From an uncultured Celeribacter sp. (GTDB lineage: Bacteria; Pseudomonadota; Alphaproteobacteria; Rhodobacterales; Rhodobacteraceae): a stretch of 41,680 nucleotides of DNA. A program made the position numbers and the translations under genes. Where the stretch lies: assembly GCA_938008015.1 (NCBI GenBank), contig CALLMA010000011.1:1-41680 (forward strand), read 5' to 3'. Numbering within the stretch: the stretch's first letter is position 1; each line of letters opens with the position of its first letter. The notes beneath the pieces were generated by a model. The model saw nothing but the letters and a program-made list of their open reading frames with translations, was not told the DNA's origin and made no database searches. This document shows, in pieces, positions 19,108 through 27,095 of the stretch.

Positions 19108-20181
19108 TCATAGCCAATCATCGCGATCGACGCCTACGGCATGAGAAATATGCTCGAAGCCGTCATTTTCGAGAAGTTGATCTAATTCTATTGCGATTTT
19201 TCCGGCAAGCGAAAGCCCTTGGTAAACCATCGCGGAATAGAGCTGGATCGCGGATGCGCCCGCGCGAATTTTTGCATAAGCTTGCGTGGCCGACGAGACG
19301 CCCCCGACGCCGATGAGCGGGATTTTTGCATCTAACTCTTTGGAGAGCTGGGCTAGAACCTGCGTCGATTTTTCAAAAAGAGGTTGCCCAGAAAGGCCGC
19401 CTTGTTCGTTTTGATGCTTTGAGTGCAAGTTTTTGCGCTCTAGCGTGGTATTTGTTGCAATGATGGCATCAATATTCGCATTTGTTGCAACTTGCGCGAT
19501 TTCTTTGATTTCCGAGATTTCTAAGTCTGGAGCGATTTTTAAGAAAATCGGAATTTTCTTTTCCAAAGTGTCGCGCGCATTCATGACGCCTTCAAGCAGC
19601 GATGCAAGTGCTTCGGCGCCTTGTAAGTCTCTGAGTTTTTCCGTGTTGGGGGAGGAGACATTCACCGTTGCAAAATCAACTGAATTTCCGCAGTGGCGCA
19701 AGACTTTGGCGAAGTCCTCAGCTTTATCGGTGCTTGTTTTATTGGCCCCAAGATTTAATCCGAGCGGAACATTGCGTTCGTTATGAGTGTCAGTGGCTTT
19801 TTTGAGGCGTGCGCCAACAACCTCCATGCCTTCATTATTGAAGCCAAATCGATTGATCACAGCCTTATCTTCGCTGAGGCGAAATAAGCGAGGCTTTGGG
19901 TTGCCGGGTTGCGGCAGCGGCGTCACGGCGCCGACTTCGATGAAGCCAAAGCCTGCCCGCGAAAGTTGCGAGATGGCTTGTGCATTTTTGTCGAAACCTG
20001 CAGCAAGGCCGATAGGATTGCCTAGCTTTAATCCTGATATTTCAGTTTGTAATCTTGGTGATGTGAGCGGCCCTGAGAGAGGGGCACAATTTGAACGCAG
20101 CCCTAAGAGTGCGAGAGTATGTGCTTTTTCGGGATCGAATAGATACAAAGCTTTGAGGGCAAGGTGTTCTAATCTACTCAT
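19108..20181 (-). CDS. pyrD: Dihydroorotate dehydrogenase (quinone), class 2
   Basis: PyrD (357 residues) oxidises dihydroorotate to orotate and passes electrons to ubiquinone at the inner membrane. It is class 2. It has an N-terminal helical extension ([21 protein letters not shown], split here as residues 1-21) that forms the quinone tunnel. It also has the FMN-binding GLAAGFDKN (58-66), NRFGFNNEG (110-118) and catalytic loop NVSSPNT (174-180) with Ser177 as base, then GVGGVSS near the C-terminus. It lies 10 nt after a DUF952 gene and closes a nine-gene minus-strand run. Its stop is 5 nt from that of the MATE gene. Confidence 0.97.
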   Translation of the reverse strand: MSRLEHLALKALYLFDPEKAHTLALLGLRSNCAPLSGPLTSPRLQTEISGLKLGNPIGLAAGFDKNAQAISQLSRAGFGFIEVGAVTPLPQPGNPKPRLFRLSEDKAVINRFGFNNEGMEVVGARLKKATDTHNERNVPLGLNLGANKTSTDKAEDFAKVLRHCGNSVDFATVNVSSPNTEKLRDLQGAEALASLLEGVMNARDTLEKKIPIFLKIAPDLEISEIKEIAQVATNANIDAIIATNTTLERKNLHSKHQNEQGGLSGQPLFEKSTQVLAQLSKELDAKIPLIGVGGVSSATQAYAKIRAGASAIQLYSAMVYQGLSLAGKIAIELDQLLENDGFEHISHAVGVDRDDWL

Positions 20182-20191
20182 GGGTCTCTCG

Positions 20192-20542
20192 CTATGTTGG
20201 GAGCTTAGGGAAAATATGGCTGTCGGAGCTGGGCTGCTTGGCCAAGGGCAAATCGTGGTGCCAAAATATATCGTCTAAATTGAGCTGGCGGTAGAGATGC
20301 GGAAACAAATCACCTTTGCGCGCCTTTTCCCATTTAATATCTTTGGCGAGTTCTTCTGAGCGGCAGGCAATCAGGGTTAGATCTTTGTCTTGGGAGAAGT
20401 GCTTGCGCGCCGTTTCTTGGAGTGTCTCGGCAGTGGAAAAATGGATGTAACCATCTTTTAGATCAACCGGCGCACCAAATGTATAACCTTCTTTCAGGAG
20501 GTTTTCCCATTCATTGCGGCGGAAGATCTTATAAATTAGCAT
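20192..20542 (-). CDS. DUF952 domain protein
   Basis: This 116-residue protein has the DUF952 pattern: [17 protein letters not shown] at the start, [20 protein letters not shown] (27-46) with the conserved IHFST, and FPHLYRQLN further on. The family has an ADP-ribosyltransferase-like small fold and no settled function. DUF952 genes often sit next to pyrD in Alphaproteobacteria, as here at 10 nt, but the link is not understood. There is no clear Shine-Dalgarno, consistent with translation as part of a longer message. Confidence 0.9.
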   Translation of the reverse strand: MLIYKIFRRNEWENLLKEGYTFGAPVDLKDGYIHFSTAETLQETARKHFSQDKDLTLIACRSEELAKDIKWEKARKGDLFPHLYRQLNLDDIFWHHDLPLAKQPSSDSHIFPKLPT

Positions 20543-20563
20543 TTTGAAAGCATTCTTTGACGG

Positions 20564-20767
20564 TTAAGATTTTAGTCGTCTGGCTTCACTAATGAGCATA
20601 ATTGGAATGCCATCTCTGATCGGAAAGGCCAAGGCGGCTTTGTCAGATATTAGCTCTTGCTTTTGTGCATCATAGCGCAGGGATGTGCGTGTTTGCGGGC
20701 AGATCAGGGCTTCGAGCATCTTGCGCTCGATTGTTGATTTAGCTTCTTTGCCTTGAGTGTCGTTCAT
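20564..20767 (-). CDS. Trm112 family protein
   Basis: This 67-residue protein has the Trm112 domain: [17 protein letters not shown] at residues 17-33, then [20 protein letters not shown]. In eukaryotes and archaea Trm112 activates methyltransferases. Bacterial copies (YcaR type) are short and of unclear role. Only one cysteine of the usual zinc pair is present here, so it probably does not bind zinc. Its ATG overlaps the LON-domain gene stop by 1 nt (TAATG), so translation is coupled. Confidence 0.88.
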   Translation of the reverse strand: MNDTQGKEAKSTIERKMLEALICPQTRTSLRYDAQKQELISDKAALAFPIRDGIPIMLISEARRLKS

Positions 20768-21399
20768 TACATAACATCCTTACTGGAGCCGCCGTGCAAA
20801 GAAAATTCCATCAAGGCGATCAATGTTTCTAAGCGTTTTTGTAGGTCGGTTGCTTCTAAAAGCGCTTGTTTGTCTTCTTCTGAGAAGGGGCAGAGCATAG
20901 AGAGAGAATTGATTAAAAGTTCATTATCGGCACTTTCCAGCTTCTCCCAATCCGTCTCTAATCCTTCAGAGGCAAAAAAGCGGTTTAGAAGATCCAAAAA
21001 CTCGCTGCGCTGAATGTTCGATTCTTTTGCTTTTCTATGCCTGTCCATCTCAAAGCGGTCCCAAGAGACATTGAAGTTTCTATAGGGTGTGTCGAGGTGA
21101 ACTTCGTCAAGCAATTCAAAGCGGGAGATGCCCGATATTGTTATCAAATAGCGGCCATCATCTGTTTCGGTGAAAGACGTTATGCGCCCCACACATCCCA
21201 CAGTTTGCAGGGCGGCTTCATCTTCTGCACCCGTTTGGACAAGCCCAATTAATCTTTCATCCGTCTTCAAGCTGTCTTCAATGAGCTGCAAAAACCGAGG
21301 CTCAAACACGTTGAGCGGCAAATGCGCTCGCGGCAAAAGCAAGGCGCCTCGAATGGGAAAGAGGGGGATTGTTTTGGGTAAACTGCTTGGGATTCTCAT
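20767..21399 (-). CDS. LON peptidase N-terminal substrate-binding domain protein
   Basis: This 210-residue protein corresponds only to the substrate-recognition domain of Lon protease, with no AAA+ or protease domain. [26 protein letters not shown] (split: IPLFPIRG at 11-18 and [10 protein letters not shown] at 27-36) is the family opening, followed by [10 protein letters not shown] and a C-terminal helical bundle from about residue 120. Stand-alone copies are common next to a thioredoxin and Trm112 gene in Alphaproteobacteria, exactly the order seen here. A role in protein quality control is plausible. The start has no obvious Shine-Dalgarno. Confidence 0.92.
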   Translation of the reverse strand: MRIPSSLPKTIPLFPIRGALLLPRAHLPLNVFEPRFLQLIEDSLKTDERLIGLVQTGAEDEAALQTVGCVGRITSFTETDDGRYLITISGISRFELLDEVHLDTPYRNFNVSWDRFEMDRHRKAKESNIQRSEFLDLLNRFFASEGLETDWEKLESADNELLINSLSMLCPFSEEDKQALLEATDLQKRLETLIALMEFSLHGGSSKDVM

Positions 21400-21424
21400 G
21401 AGGGCAACTTATCTGAAAAGACGC

Positions 21425-22336
21425 TTAAAGGAAAATCATAGAAGAAAGCTTGCGCCGACCATTTAATACAATCGGATCATTGGGCTTGAGGCTATCAAAG
21501 ATCTTAAACAACTGCTCTTTGATCGCGCCATTTTCCCACTCACGATCTTGTTTGAAAGCTTGTAGCAATGTCTCTACCGATGTTTCAATTTGCCCTGCGC
21601 CATGTTGGGCAATGGCAAGATCGAGTTTCGCTTGCATGTTTTCAGGATGGGCTTGAACTTCTTTTTCCAAATCGCCAAGAGGGCCGGCATTTTCCGCCTC
21701 GCGAGACAGGGCGATTTGTGCCAAAATCGCATCGACAAGAGGATCGGACGATAATTCCGCAGGGATACCATTCACAACAGCTTCCGCTTCATCAATGGCC
21801 TCTTGCGCAAGGTGGCAATTCGCAACGCCGACGTAAGCGCTGAGTAAGTTCGAATCTTCTTCTAAAATTGCCTGATACGTTTGTAACGCATCCTCAATTT
21901 CACCCGCTGCTAACATTTCATCTGCTGCGGCAATGGCGTCGGCAAGGCCGCCGTCTCCTGCCAATTCAGCGGTTTTTTTGACAAAGGCTTCGATTTCAGA
22001 AGGGGCGACATTGCCTTGGAACCCATCAACGGGCTGGCCTTGGAAAAACGCATAGACAGTTGGGATCGATTGGACGCGCAGCTGACCTGCGATCATTTGG
22101 TTCTTGTCGACATCGACCTTCACCATCTTAACCTTGCCGCCTTGCGCATTCACAGCTGCTTCAAGCGCTGGGCCGAGCGTTTTGCAGGGGCCGCACCAAG
22201 GCGCCCAGAAGTCAACGATGATAGGTGTTTCTTGCGAGGCCTCAACGACCTCGGCCATAAAATCCGCTTCCGTTACATCTTTTACGTAGCTTTCATTGCC
22301 ATTTGTCTCTGTGTTTGCGGAGAGGTCAAAATCCAT
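21425..22336 (-). CDS. Thioredoxin-TPR chaperedoxin (CnoX/YbbN-like)
   Basis: This 303-residue protein fuses an N-terminal thioredoxin domain (about 22-125) to a tetratricopeptide-rich tail (about 130-303). The active site is intact, WAPWCGPCK with Cys48 and Cys51, followed by the cis-proline stretch SIPTVYAF. The build matches CnoX/YbbN, a holdase that passes clients to GroEL. The E. coli protein has lost redox activity, but this one should keep it, as reported for the Caulobacter version. AAGGA lies 6 nt before the ATG. It stands between xthA (55 nt) and the LON-domain gene (25 nt). Confidence 0.93.
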   Translation of the reverse strand: MDFDLSANTETNGNESYVKDVTEADFMAEVVEASQETPIIVDFWAPWCGPCKTLGPALEAAVNAQGGKVKMVKVDVDKNQMIAGQLRVQSIPTVYAFFQGQPVDGFQGNVAPSEIEAFVKKTAELAGDGGLADAIAAADEMLAAGEIEDALQTYQAILEEDSNLLSAYVGVANCHLAQEAIDEAEAVVNGIPAELSSDPLVDAILAQIALSREAENAGPLGDLEKEVQAHPENMQAKLDLAIAQHGAGQIETSVETLLQAFKQDREWENGAIKEQLFKIFDSLKPNDPIVLNGRRKLSSMIFL

Positions 22337-22391
22337 GGTGCGTCCTTAAAAATATAAGTATTTAAGTTTATATGTGGTGTGTGAGAAAATA

Positions 22392-23180
22392 TTAAAGATC
22401 AAACTGTGTAAAAATTGGCGCATGATCTGAAGGCTTTTCCCATCCGCGCGCTTCTCTCCAAATGAAAGAGCTATGCGCTTTGTCTGCGATGTCTTGAGTT
22501 GCCCATACATGATCTAAGCGACGCCCTTTATCAGCGGCATTCCAGTCTTTAGCGCGGTAGGACCACCAGCTATAGAGCTTGCCTTCAGGGATATCTTGGC
22601 GTGTAATGTCAATCCAATTTCCCGCATCCATAACCGCCGTTAAATGCTCAATTTCAATTGGCGTGTGTGAGACGACCTTTTTGAGCTTTTTTGTGTCCCA
22701 TACATCATCCTCGAGGGGGGCGATGTTGAGATCCCCTACAAGGATTGATTTTTGAGGGGCGTTGGCGAGGTATTCATCGCGCATTTCAGTTAAGAAATCG
22801 AGCTTTTGGCCGAACTTCTCATTTACATCACGATCAGCAACATCGCCGCCAGCTGGGATATAAAAATTGTGAATGGTGACGCCATTTTCCAATATGCCTG
22901 CAATATGGCGCGCATGGCCGAGACCTGCGTAATCATTGGCCGCAACTTCTTCGATAGGAAGCTTCGAAATGATCGCAACCCCGTTATAGCCCTTTTGGCC
23001 ACGTGCAATCATATGATTGTAACCGAGTGCTTTGAAGCCTTCTGTCGGGATTAAATCGACAGGTGATTTGCACTCTTGCAAGCACAGCACATCTGGCGCT
23101 TTTTCTTGCAAGAGTTTTAAGACAATAGGTTCGCGTAAGCGGACTGAGTTGATATTCCATGTTGCTATGGTGAAAGACAT
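22392..23180 (-). CDS. xthA: Exodeoxyribonuclease III
   Basis: This 262-residue enzyme of the exonuclease III/AP endonuclease family removes 3' blocks and cuts at abasic sites in base-excision repair. Motifs in order: ATWNINSVR (6-14), LCLQECK with the metal-binding Glu (about 33-39), YNGVAII, VGDLNIAP with the catalytic Asp and Asn (about 145-152), and KGRRLDHVW then the final SDHAPI with the catalytic His (about 252-257). Start ATG has GGAG 6 nt upstream. It is 34 nt after the aminotransferase gene on the same strand. Confidence 0.95.
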   Translation of the reverse strand: MSFTIATWNINSVRLREPIVLKLLQEKAPDVLCLQECKSPVDLIPTEGFKALGYNHMIARGQKGYNGVAIISKLPIEEVAANDYAGLGHARHIAGILENGVTIHNFYIPAGGDVADRDVNEKFGQKLDFLTEMRDEYLANAPQKSILVGDLNIAPLEDDVWDTKKLKKVVSHTPIEIEHLTAVMDAGNWIDITRQDIPEGKLYSWWSYRAKDWNAADKGRRLDHVWATQDIADKAHSSFIWREARGWEKPSDHAPIFTQFDL

Positions 23181-23214
23181 CGCGCTCTCCAGTGCCGCTT
23201 ACGTTCGTTGGTGT

Positions 23215-24402
23215 TTATTTGCACACACGTGCAACAGCTTCTGCAAGCAATGGCACTGTTTGTGTGTTGAGACCTGCAATATTCATGCGGCTATCGCCGA
23301 CCATATAAACGCCATATTCCTTTCGGATTTGAAGCACTTCTTCACTTGAAGCGCCAATCCGTGAAAACATGCCGCGATGCTGGGCAATAAAGTCAAAACG
23401 GCTAGAATTGGTTTTTTGGCGCAATTCATCAGCAAGTTGAGTGCGCAGTGCAAGCATGCCTAAGCGAACGTCTTCTAATTCAGCCATCCAATCCGCTTTG
23501 AGCTCTGGATCATTTAAGATCATGCCCACAAGGCGCGCACCATGATCTGGCGGGAAGGAATAGTTCTGACGGTTTAAGAAGTTTAGCGTGCCTTGAGTGG
23601 TTGCGCTCTGTTCTGCTTTTTCAGAAATCGCCATCAAACAGCCTGTGCGTTCACGGTAGATCCCAAAGTTCTTAGAGCATGAAGAGGCAATCAGCATTTC
23701 AGGTAGCTTGGAGGCAAGTAAGCGCGTTGCTGCGGCATCTTCATCCAAGCCATCGCCGAACCCTTGATAAGCAATATCGACCAGCGCAATCGCGCCTTTT
23801 TTAGCAATAAGATCAGCAACAAGGCCGTATTGCTCTAGCGTCAAATTAGCGCCTGTTGGATTGTGGCAGCAGCCATGCAAGAGAACGACGTCACCTGCGG
23901 CAACCTCATCTAATGAGGCCAGCATCGCATCAAATTCAACGGTGCAAGTTTCTTCATTGAAGTAAGCGTAAGAGCGATTGTTCATTTTCATGAATTTGAG
24001 GATCGAGACATGGTTGGGCCATGTTGGGTTCGATGTCCATACAGTTGCATCTGGGTTGGCAAGCTTGATGAGTTCAAAAGCCTGACGCAAAGCGCCCGTT
24101 CCGCCTGGTGTTGCAACGGCTGCAACGCGTGCATGATCAACGCTTTGCGCAAGCACGAGTTCTTTCATACCGTCGTTAAACGCGGGATCGCCTGAAAGGC
24201 CCGTATATGTTTTGCTGTCTTGAATATCCCAAAGCTTCTTTTCAGCCGCTTTAACGGAACGCATCACAGGGGTGAGCCCTGTAGCATCTTTATAAACACC
24301 AACGCCCAAATCAATTTTATTGTCGCGTGGATCTTCGCGGTAGAGCTGCATGAGCTCAAGAATTTTGTCGGCAGGTTGTGGTGTTAAATTGCTAAGCATC
24401 AT
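23215..24402 (-). CDS. Aromatic/aspartate aminotransferase (class I, AspC/TyrB type)
   Basis: This 395-residue PLP enzyme of the Ia subgroup is most like bacterial TyrB/AspC: PADKILELMQLYREDPRDNKIDLGVGVY near the N-terminus (residues 9-36 region), TPGGTGALRQAFEL, HGCCHNPTGANLT with the conserved NPTG, and SCSKNFGIYRERTG with the PLP Lys (about 243). Such enzymes exchange amino groups between Asp, Phe or Tyr and 2-oxoglutarate. The pair of ATGs at 24402 and 24399 overlaps the sseA stop (ATGA), with GGAG upstream. The second ATG has the better spacing. Adjacency to a mercaptopyruvate sulfurtransferase fits cysteine transamination to 3-mercaptopyruvate followed by sulfur transfer. Confidence 0.92.
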   Translation of the reverse strand: MMLSNLTPQPADKILELMQLYREDPRDNKIDLGVGVYKDATGLTPVMRSVKAAEKKLWDIQDSKTYTGLSGDPAFNDGMKELVLAQSVDHARVAAVATPGGTGALRQAFELIKLANPDATVWTSNPTWPNHVSILKFMKMNNRSYAYFNEETCTVEFDAMLASLDEVAAGDVVLLHGCCHNPTGANLTLEQYGLVADLIAKKGAIALVDIAYQGFGDGLDEDAAATRLLASKLPEMLIASSCSKNFGIYRERTGCLMAISEKAEQSATTQGTLNFLNRQNYSFPPDHGARLVGMILNDPELKADWMAELEDVRLGMLALRTQLADELRQKTNSSRFDFIAQHRGMFSRIGASSEEVLQIRKEYGVYMVGDSRMNIAGLNTQTVPLLAEAVARVCK

Positions 24403-25265
24403 GCTTCTCCAGTTGCAATATCCAAGTTTTTATTCATTCCCCACTCACTCCAAGAGCCATCATACAGCGCACTATCTGTGCCGATAACCTTTAAGGCAAG
24501 TGAAAGGATCGCGGCAGTAATACCTGATCCGCAAGATGTTATTATAGAAGCATTTGTATTTACGCCAGCCTCTTTAAAAATCTCTTTCAACTCATTTGGC
24601 GATTTCATTTGGCCATTGGCTTGCAGAACTTTCGCAAATGGTAAATTCAGAGAGTTCGGAATATGCCCTGATCGCAGGCCTTCTCGGGGCTCTGGCATAT
24701 TGCCTTGGAATCTCTCTGCCGCACGCGCATCGATAATAATCGAGGATTGATCAGCGGAAGCTTGAGCTACTTGTGTTGCGCTGCGAATAAGTGATAGATC
24801 AAGGCGCGCCTTGAAGTTGCCCATTTGTTTTGTCGCAATGCGCTGGGCGGCGTCCGTGGCAGTGGCGCGATTTTCGGCGATCCACTTTGGCAAGCCGCCA
24901 TCTAAAACGGCAACATTTTGATGACCAAAACAATGGAACATCCACCAAAGGCGCGCTGCTGAAAACAATCCAGAACTGTCATAAACGACAACTTGATCGC
25001 CATTATTGACTCCAAAGCCTTGAATGGCTTGTGCAAAAACATCTTCACTCGGGAGCATATGTGGCAAGTTTGAGCTGCGATCGCAGGTTTTGTCGATGTC
25101 AAAGAAGTGCGCGCCCGGCAAAGACAATTTCGCGAATTCCTCAGAGGCGTTGCGTTGGGAGGCTGGCATGTACCAGCTTGTATCCATGATATGGAGGTCT
25201 TTGCGTCCTATTTGGCGGGCAAGCCAATCTGTTGAGACAAGAGTTTGAGAAAAATCATGGGTCAT
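24399..25265 (-). CDS. sseA: 3-mercaptopyruvate sulfurtransferase
   Basis: This 288-residue protein has two tandem rhodanese domains (about 8-130 inactive, 160-285 catalytic). The active loop is CGSGITA with Cys at about 243, the mercaptopyruvate-type form; thiosulfate rhodaneses have a more basic loop. It moves sulfur from 3-mercaptopyruvate to thiols or cyanide in the cytoplasm. The sequence also contains YDSSGLFSAARLWWMF, where the first domain's cysteine is replaced. The aminotransferase downstream overlaps it and could supply 3-mercaptopyruvate from cysteine. The COQ9 gene lies 20 nt upstream. Confidence 0.93.
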   Translation of the reverse strand: MTHDFSQTLVSTDWLARQIGRKDLHIMDTSWYMPASQRNASEEFAKLSLPGAHFFDIDKTCDRSSNLPHMLPSEDVFAQAIQGFGVNNGDQVVVYDSSGLFSAARLWWMFHCFGHQNVAVLDGGLPKWIAENRATATDAAQRIATKQMGNFKARLDLSLIRSATQVAQASADQSSIIIDARAAERFQGNMPEPREGLRSGHIPNSLNLPFAKVLQANGQMKSPNELKEIFKEAGVNTNASIITSCGSGITAAILSLALKVIGTDSALYDGSWSEWGMNKNLDIATGEA

Positions 25266-25285
25266 AATATGCGCTACCTAAAGAT

Positions 25286-25972
25286 TTACTGCGTGCCAGG
25301 GAGATCATCCCTATTTGTGCCTGCGGGTGCTTGAATGTTTTGAAGCGCCAGATTGGGCAAGTTGAAGATTTTCGAAAGGATCTTATTGTTTTTGGTGCTG
25401 GCTTTGAGTTTTTCAAATTGCATCACGTTCTCAATGCGTCGGCCGATGAAATCTAGCGTTTCTGAGTTGTCAGCGCTCTCATCCCCGATCCAAAATAAAA
25501 TCGTAGAGGCTAAAACAGAAGAAAGGGTCATCCTTTTTGTGTACCAATTCATATCTTTCGACGAATCGCCAAGCGCAGTCCAAATTGTATCCGATGTTTC
25601 CCACAATAAGCGTGTGCCTTCGGGGGCCAGATGTGGAAGGGCATAAAGAGACATGGATTTTTGAACAATCTCTCGATCAACTTGCTGCAGTCGAACCCAA
25701 ATGGCATGTGCGATCTTCTCGCGCATTTTCATTTCTTCGAGGCCTGTCTGCTCTAAGGCGCTTAGCATTGAGCGGTCGCCGCGAACATGATAGGCGCTCG
25801 CCAAGTCCAATGCGCCACGGGGCGCTGCAATGCGTGCAAGCGGCTCAGGAGTGCCAGAATCACTTATCGCTTGTGCAAAAGTTTCAGGGCTCCAGCCATC
25901 AAAAATCACATGATCCAAAGCTGCATCGAGGAGCTTTTCTCGTGTGGGATCAGGAATTCCATTGGCAGCCAT
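25286..25972 (-). CDS. COQ9 family protein (ubiquinone biosynthesis)
   Basis: This 228-residue protein starts at ATG 25972 with GAGGG 7 nt upstream; the open frame extends further but without support. It has the COQ9 layout: a TetR-like N-terminal helical part (TREKLLDAALDHVIFDGWS, about 9-27) and a C-terminal lipid-binding part with ILFWIGDESADNSETLDFI. In mitochondria COQ9 binds lipids and delivers quinone precursors to COQ7. Bacterial copies are nearly confined to Alphaproteobacteria. The gene is divergent from rpsU, a conserved alphaproteobacterial arrangement, and starts a nine-gene minus-strand run that reaches pyrD. Confidence 0.9.
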   Translation of the reverse strand: MAANGIPDPTREKLLDAALDHVIFDGWSPETFAQAISDSGTPEPLARIAAPRGALDLASAYHVRGDRSMLSALEQTGLEEMKMREKIAHAIWVRLQQVDREIVQKSMSLYALPHLAPEGTRLLWETSDTIWTALGDSSKDMNWYTKRMTLSSVLASTILFWIGDESADNSETLDFIGRRIENVMQFEKLKASTKNNKILSKIFNLPNLALQNIQAPAGTNRDDLPGTQ

Positions 25973-26004
25973 CTTAAAACCCTCGCTATTATGTCTGTGC
26001 ATAC

Positions 26005-26033
26005 TAGACAATTAAATATGCTTTTGCTATAGG
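26005..26033 (+). promoter_or_regulatory. Probable rpsU promoter
   Basis: TAGACA (26005-26010) matches the -35 consensus at five of six positions. It is 17 nt from TATAGG (26028-26033), a four-of-six -10 box. Transcription would start near 26040, giving a leader of about 46 nt. Confidence 0.6.
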
Positions 26034-26042
26034 GCCACATCC

Positions 26043-26085
26043 TGCAATTCATTGCAAATCTAACTTAGGAAGGTGGTGACACCAC
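26043..26085 (+). promoter_or_regulatory. Structured rpsU leader with the Shine-Dalgarno in a hairpin
   Basis: Two perfect dyads lie in the predicted leader. TGCAAT-TC-ATTGCA is at 26043-26056. GTGGT-GAC-ACCAC is at 26073-26085 and ends right at the ATG. The second includes part of the Shine-Dalgarno AAGGTGGTGA (26070-26079), one mismatch from full complementarity to the 16S tail. Folding would hide the site. Confidence 0.5.
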
Positions 26086-26292
26086 ATGCAGGTAAGCGTT
26101 CGTGATAATAACGTAGATCAAGCACTTCGTGCTTTGAAGAAAAAACTTCAGCGTGAAGGCGTTTTTCGTGAAATGAAGCTTAAGCAACATTTCGAAAAGC
26201 CATCCGTGAAAAAAGCACGCGAGAAAGCCGAGGCTGTTCGCCGTGCTCGCAAGCTAGCTCGTAAAAAAGCTCAGCGTGAAGGTATGCTCTAA
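26086..26292 (+). CDS. rpsU: 30S ribosomal protein S21
   Basis: S21 (68 residues) is a small, very basic protein of the 30S subunit near the anti-Shine-Dalgarno end of 16S rRNA and helps initiation. The sequence is typical: [20 protein letters not shown] at the start, [13 protein letters not shown] in the middle, and a Lys/Arg/Ala-rich tail ending [10 protein letters not shown]. It is monocistronic, with its own promoter and terminator, and divergent from the COQ9 gene. Its ribosome-binding site lies in a hairpin directly before the start, which suggests control of its own translation. Confidence 0.97.
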   Translation: MQVSVRDNNVDQALRALKKKLQREGVFREMKLKQHFEKPSVKKAREKAEAVRRARKLARKKAQREGML

Positions 26293-26351
26293 GCATCGCT
26301 TCAGCGACTATATATAGATTTTCATTCATATATTTGAGTGATGATTAAGCA

Positions 26352-26387
26352 AACCCTTCAGGAATTATTTTCTGGAGGGTTTTTTTT
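26352..26387 (+). terminator. Intrinsic terminator of rpsU
   Basis: AACCCTTCAG (26352-26361) pairs with CTGGAGGGTT (26372-26381), 10 bp with one G-T pair, then a run of T residues to 26387. The run overlaps the stop codon of the convergent regulator gene. Confidence 0.9.
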
Positions 26388-26949
26388 AAAAGCTCGGTGG
26401 TGTGCTTGCGCTGACAAGTATGCAGGGATCAGGGCCGACTTGTTTGAAGCGGTGGGGCTGCTTGCTTTGAAAATAATATGCATCTCCTGGCCCTAGAATT
26501 TTACGCTCTTCTCCGACCGTAACTTCTATGCGTCCAGAAATCACAACACCGCCTTCTTCGCCATCATGAACATACATTTTGCGCCCCGTATCGGCGCCGA
26601 TCTCATATGTTTCGTGTAAGATCATCATTGCGCGGTCGAGGAGATCGTTGCCCACCTGCTTTAAAGAGAGTTTGCCTTTGCCGATATCGGGCAGGCTTTC
26701 GGCTGTGAAAAAAATCTGTTGCTCTTTCTCAGGCTCATCGGCAAAAAATTCGGATAACCCAATGGGAATGCCGGATAAAATACGCCGCAAAGCACTCACG
26801 GATGGGCTGGTTTTCCCAGCTTCAATGAGAGAGATCGTCGAATTGGGGACGCCAGTCTTTTTTGCCAAGCTGCGTTGAGACAAGCCGCTCCTCTCTCGGA
26901 TCGAGCGAAGCCTATTTCCTACATCGAAATCATGATCAGCGTTTAACAT
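26386..26949 (-). CDS. XRE-cupin transcriptional regulator (PuuR-like)
   Basis: From ATG 26949 the protein has 187 residues. An N-terminal HTH (SGLSQRSLAKKTGVPNSTIS, residues 21-40, then LIEAGKTSPS) is joined to a C-terminal cupin domain (about 110-185) with GRIEVTVGEERKILGPGDA and the end stretch PHRFKQVG. This architecture is that of PuuR, which represses putrescine and GABA degradation genes. Here it stands divergent from gabT-gabD, which supports the same role. Other in-frame ATGs exist at 26967 and 26979, but none has a Shine-Dalgarno. A promoter-like pair places the transcription start at 26949/26950, so the message may be leaderless. An operator-like palindrome overlaps that promoter. 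Confidence 0.87.
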   Translation of the reverse strand: MLNADHDFDVGNRLRSIRERSGLSQRSLAKKTGVPNSTISLIEAGKTSPSVSALRRILSGIPIGLSEFFADEPEKEQQIFFTAESLPDIGKGKLSLKQVGNDLLDRAMMILHETYEIGADTGRKMYVHDGEEGGVVISGRIEVTVGEERKILGPGDAYYFQSKQPHRFKQVGPDPCILVSASTPPSF

Positions 26950-26984
26950 GTTCAATATATTAAACATAAAGAAGCCCATGTAAA
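26941..26984 (-). promoter_or_regulatory. Regulator promoter with overlapping PuuR-like operator
   Basis: On the minus strand TTTACA (26979-26984) and TAATAT (26957-26962) are 16 nt apart. The -10 box lies within a near-palindrome. Read on the minus strand, 26949-26963 matches the E. coli PuuR box, as I recall it (AAAATATAATGAACA), at 12 of 15 positions; the plus strand shifted by a few bases matches at 11 of 15. GTTTAA (26941-26946) and TTAAAC (26960-26965) form an outer dyad. This suggests autorepression. Confidence 0.45.
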
Positions 26985-27055
26985 GCAAAATCAATGGGTT
27001 AGGTGGAGTTAATAATAGGCTTACACCCCTGATAAATCACCGCTACTTTGAGGCA

Positions 27056-27070
27056 AATTTAGAATGAATA
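27056..27070 (+). promoter_or_regulatory. Candidate second operator before gabT
   Basis: This 15-mer ends AATGAATA and matches the recalled PuuR box at 11 of 15 positions. It lies about 26 nt before the gabT start and 12 nt before its AAGGA (27083-27087). Such a site would fit repression of gabT-gabD by the divergent regulator. One weak match could be chance. Confidence 0.3.
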
Positions 27071-27095
27071 AACAAAAAGAATAAGGATCATTTTG

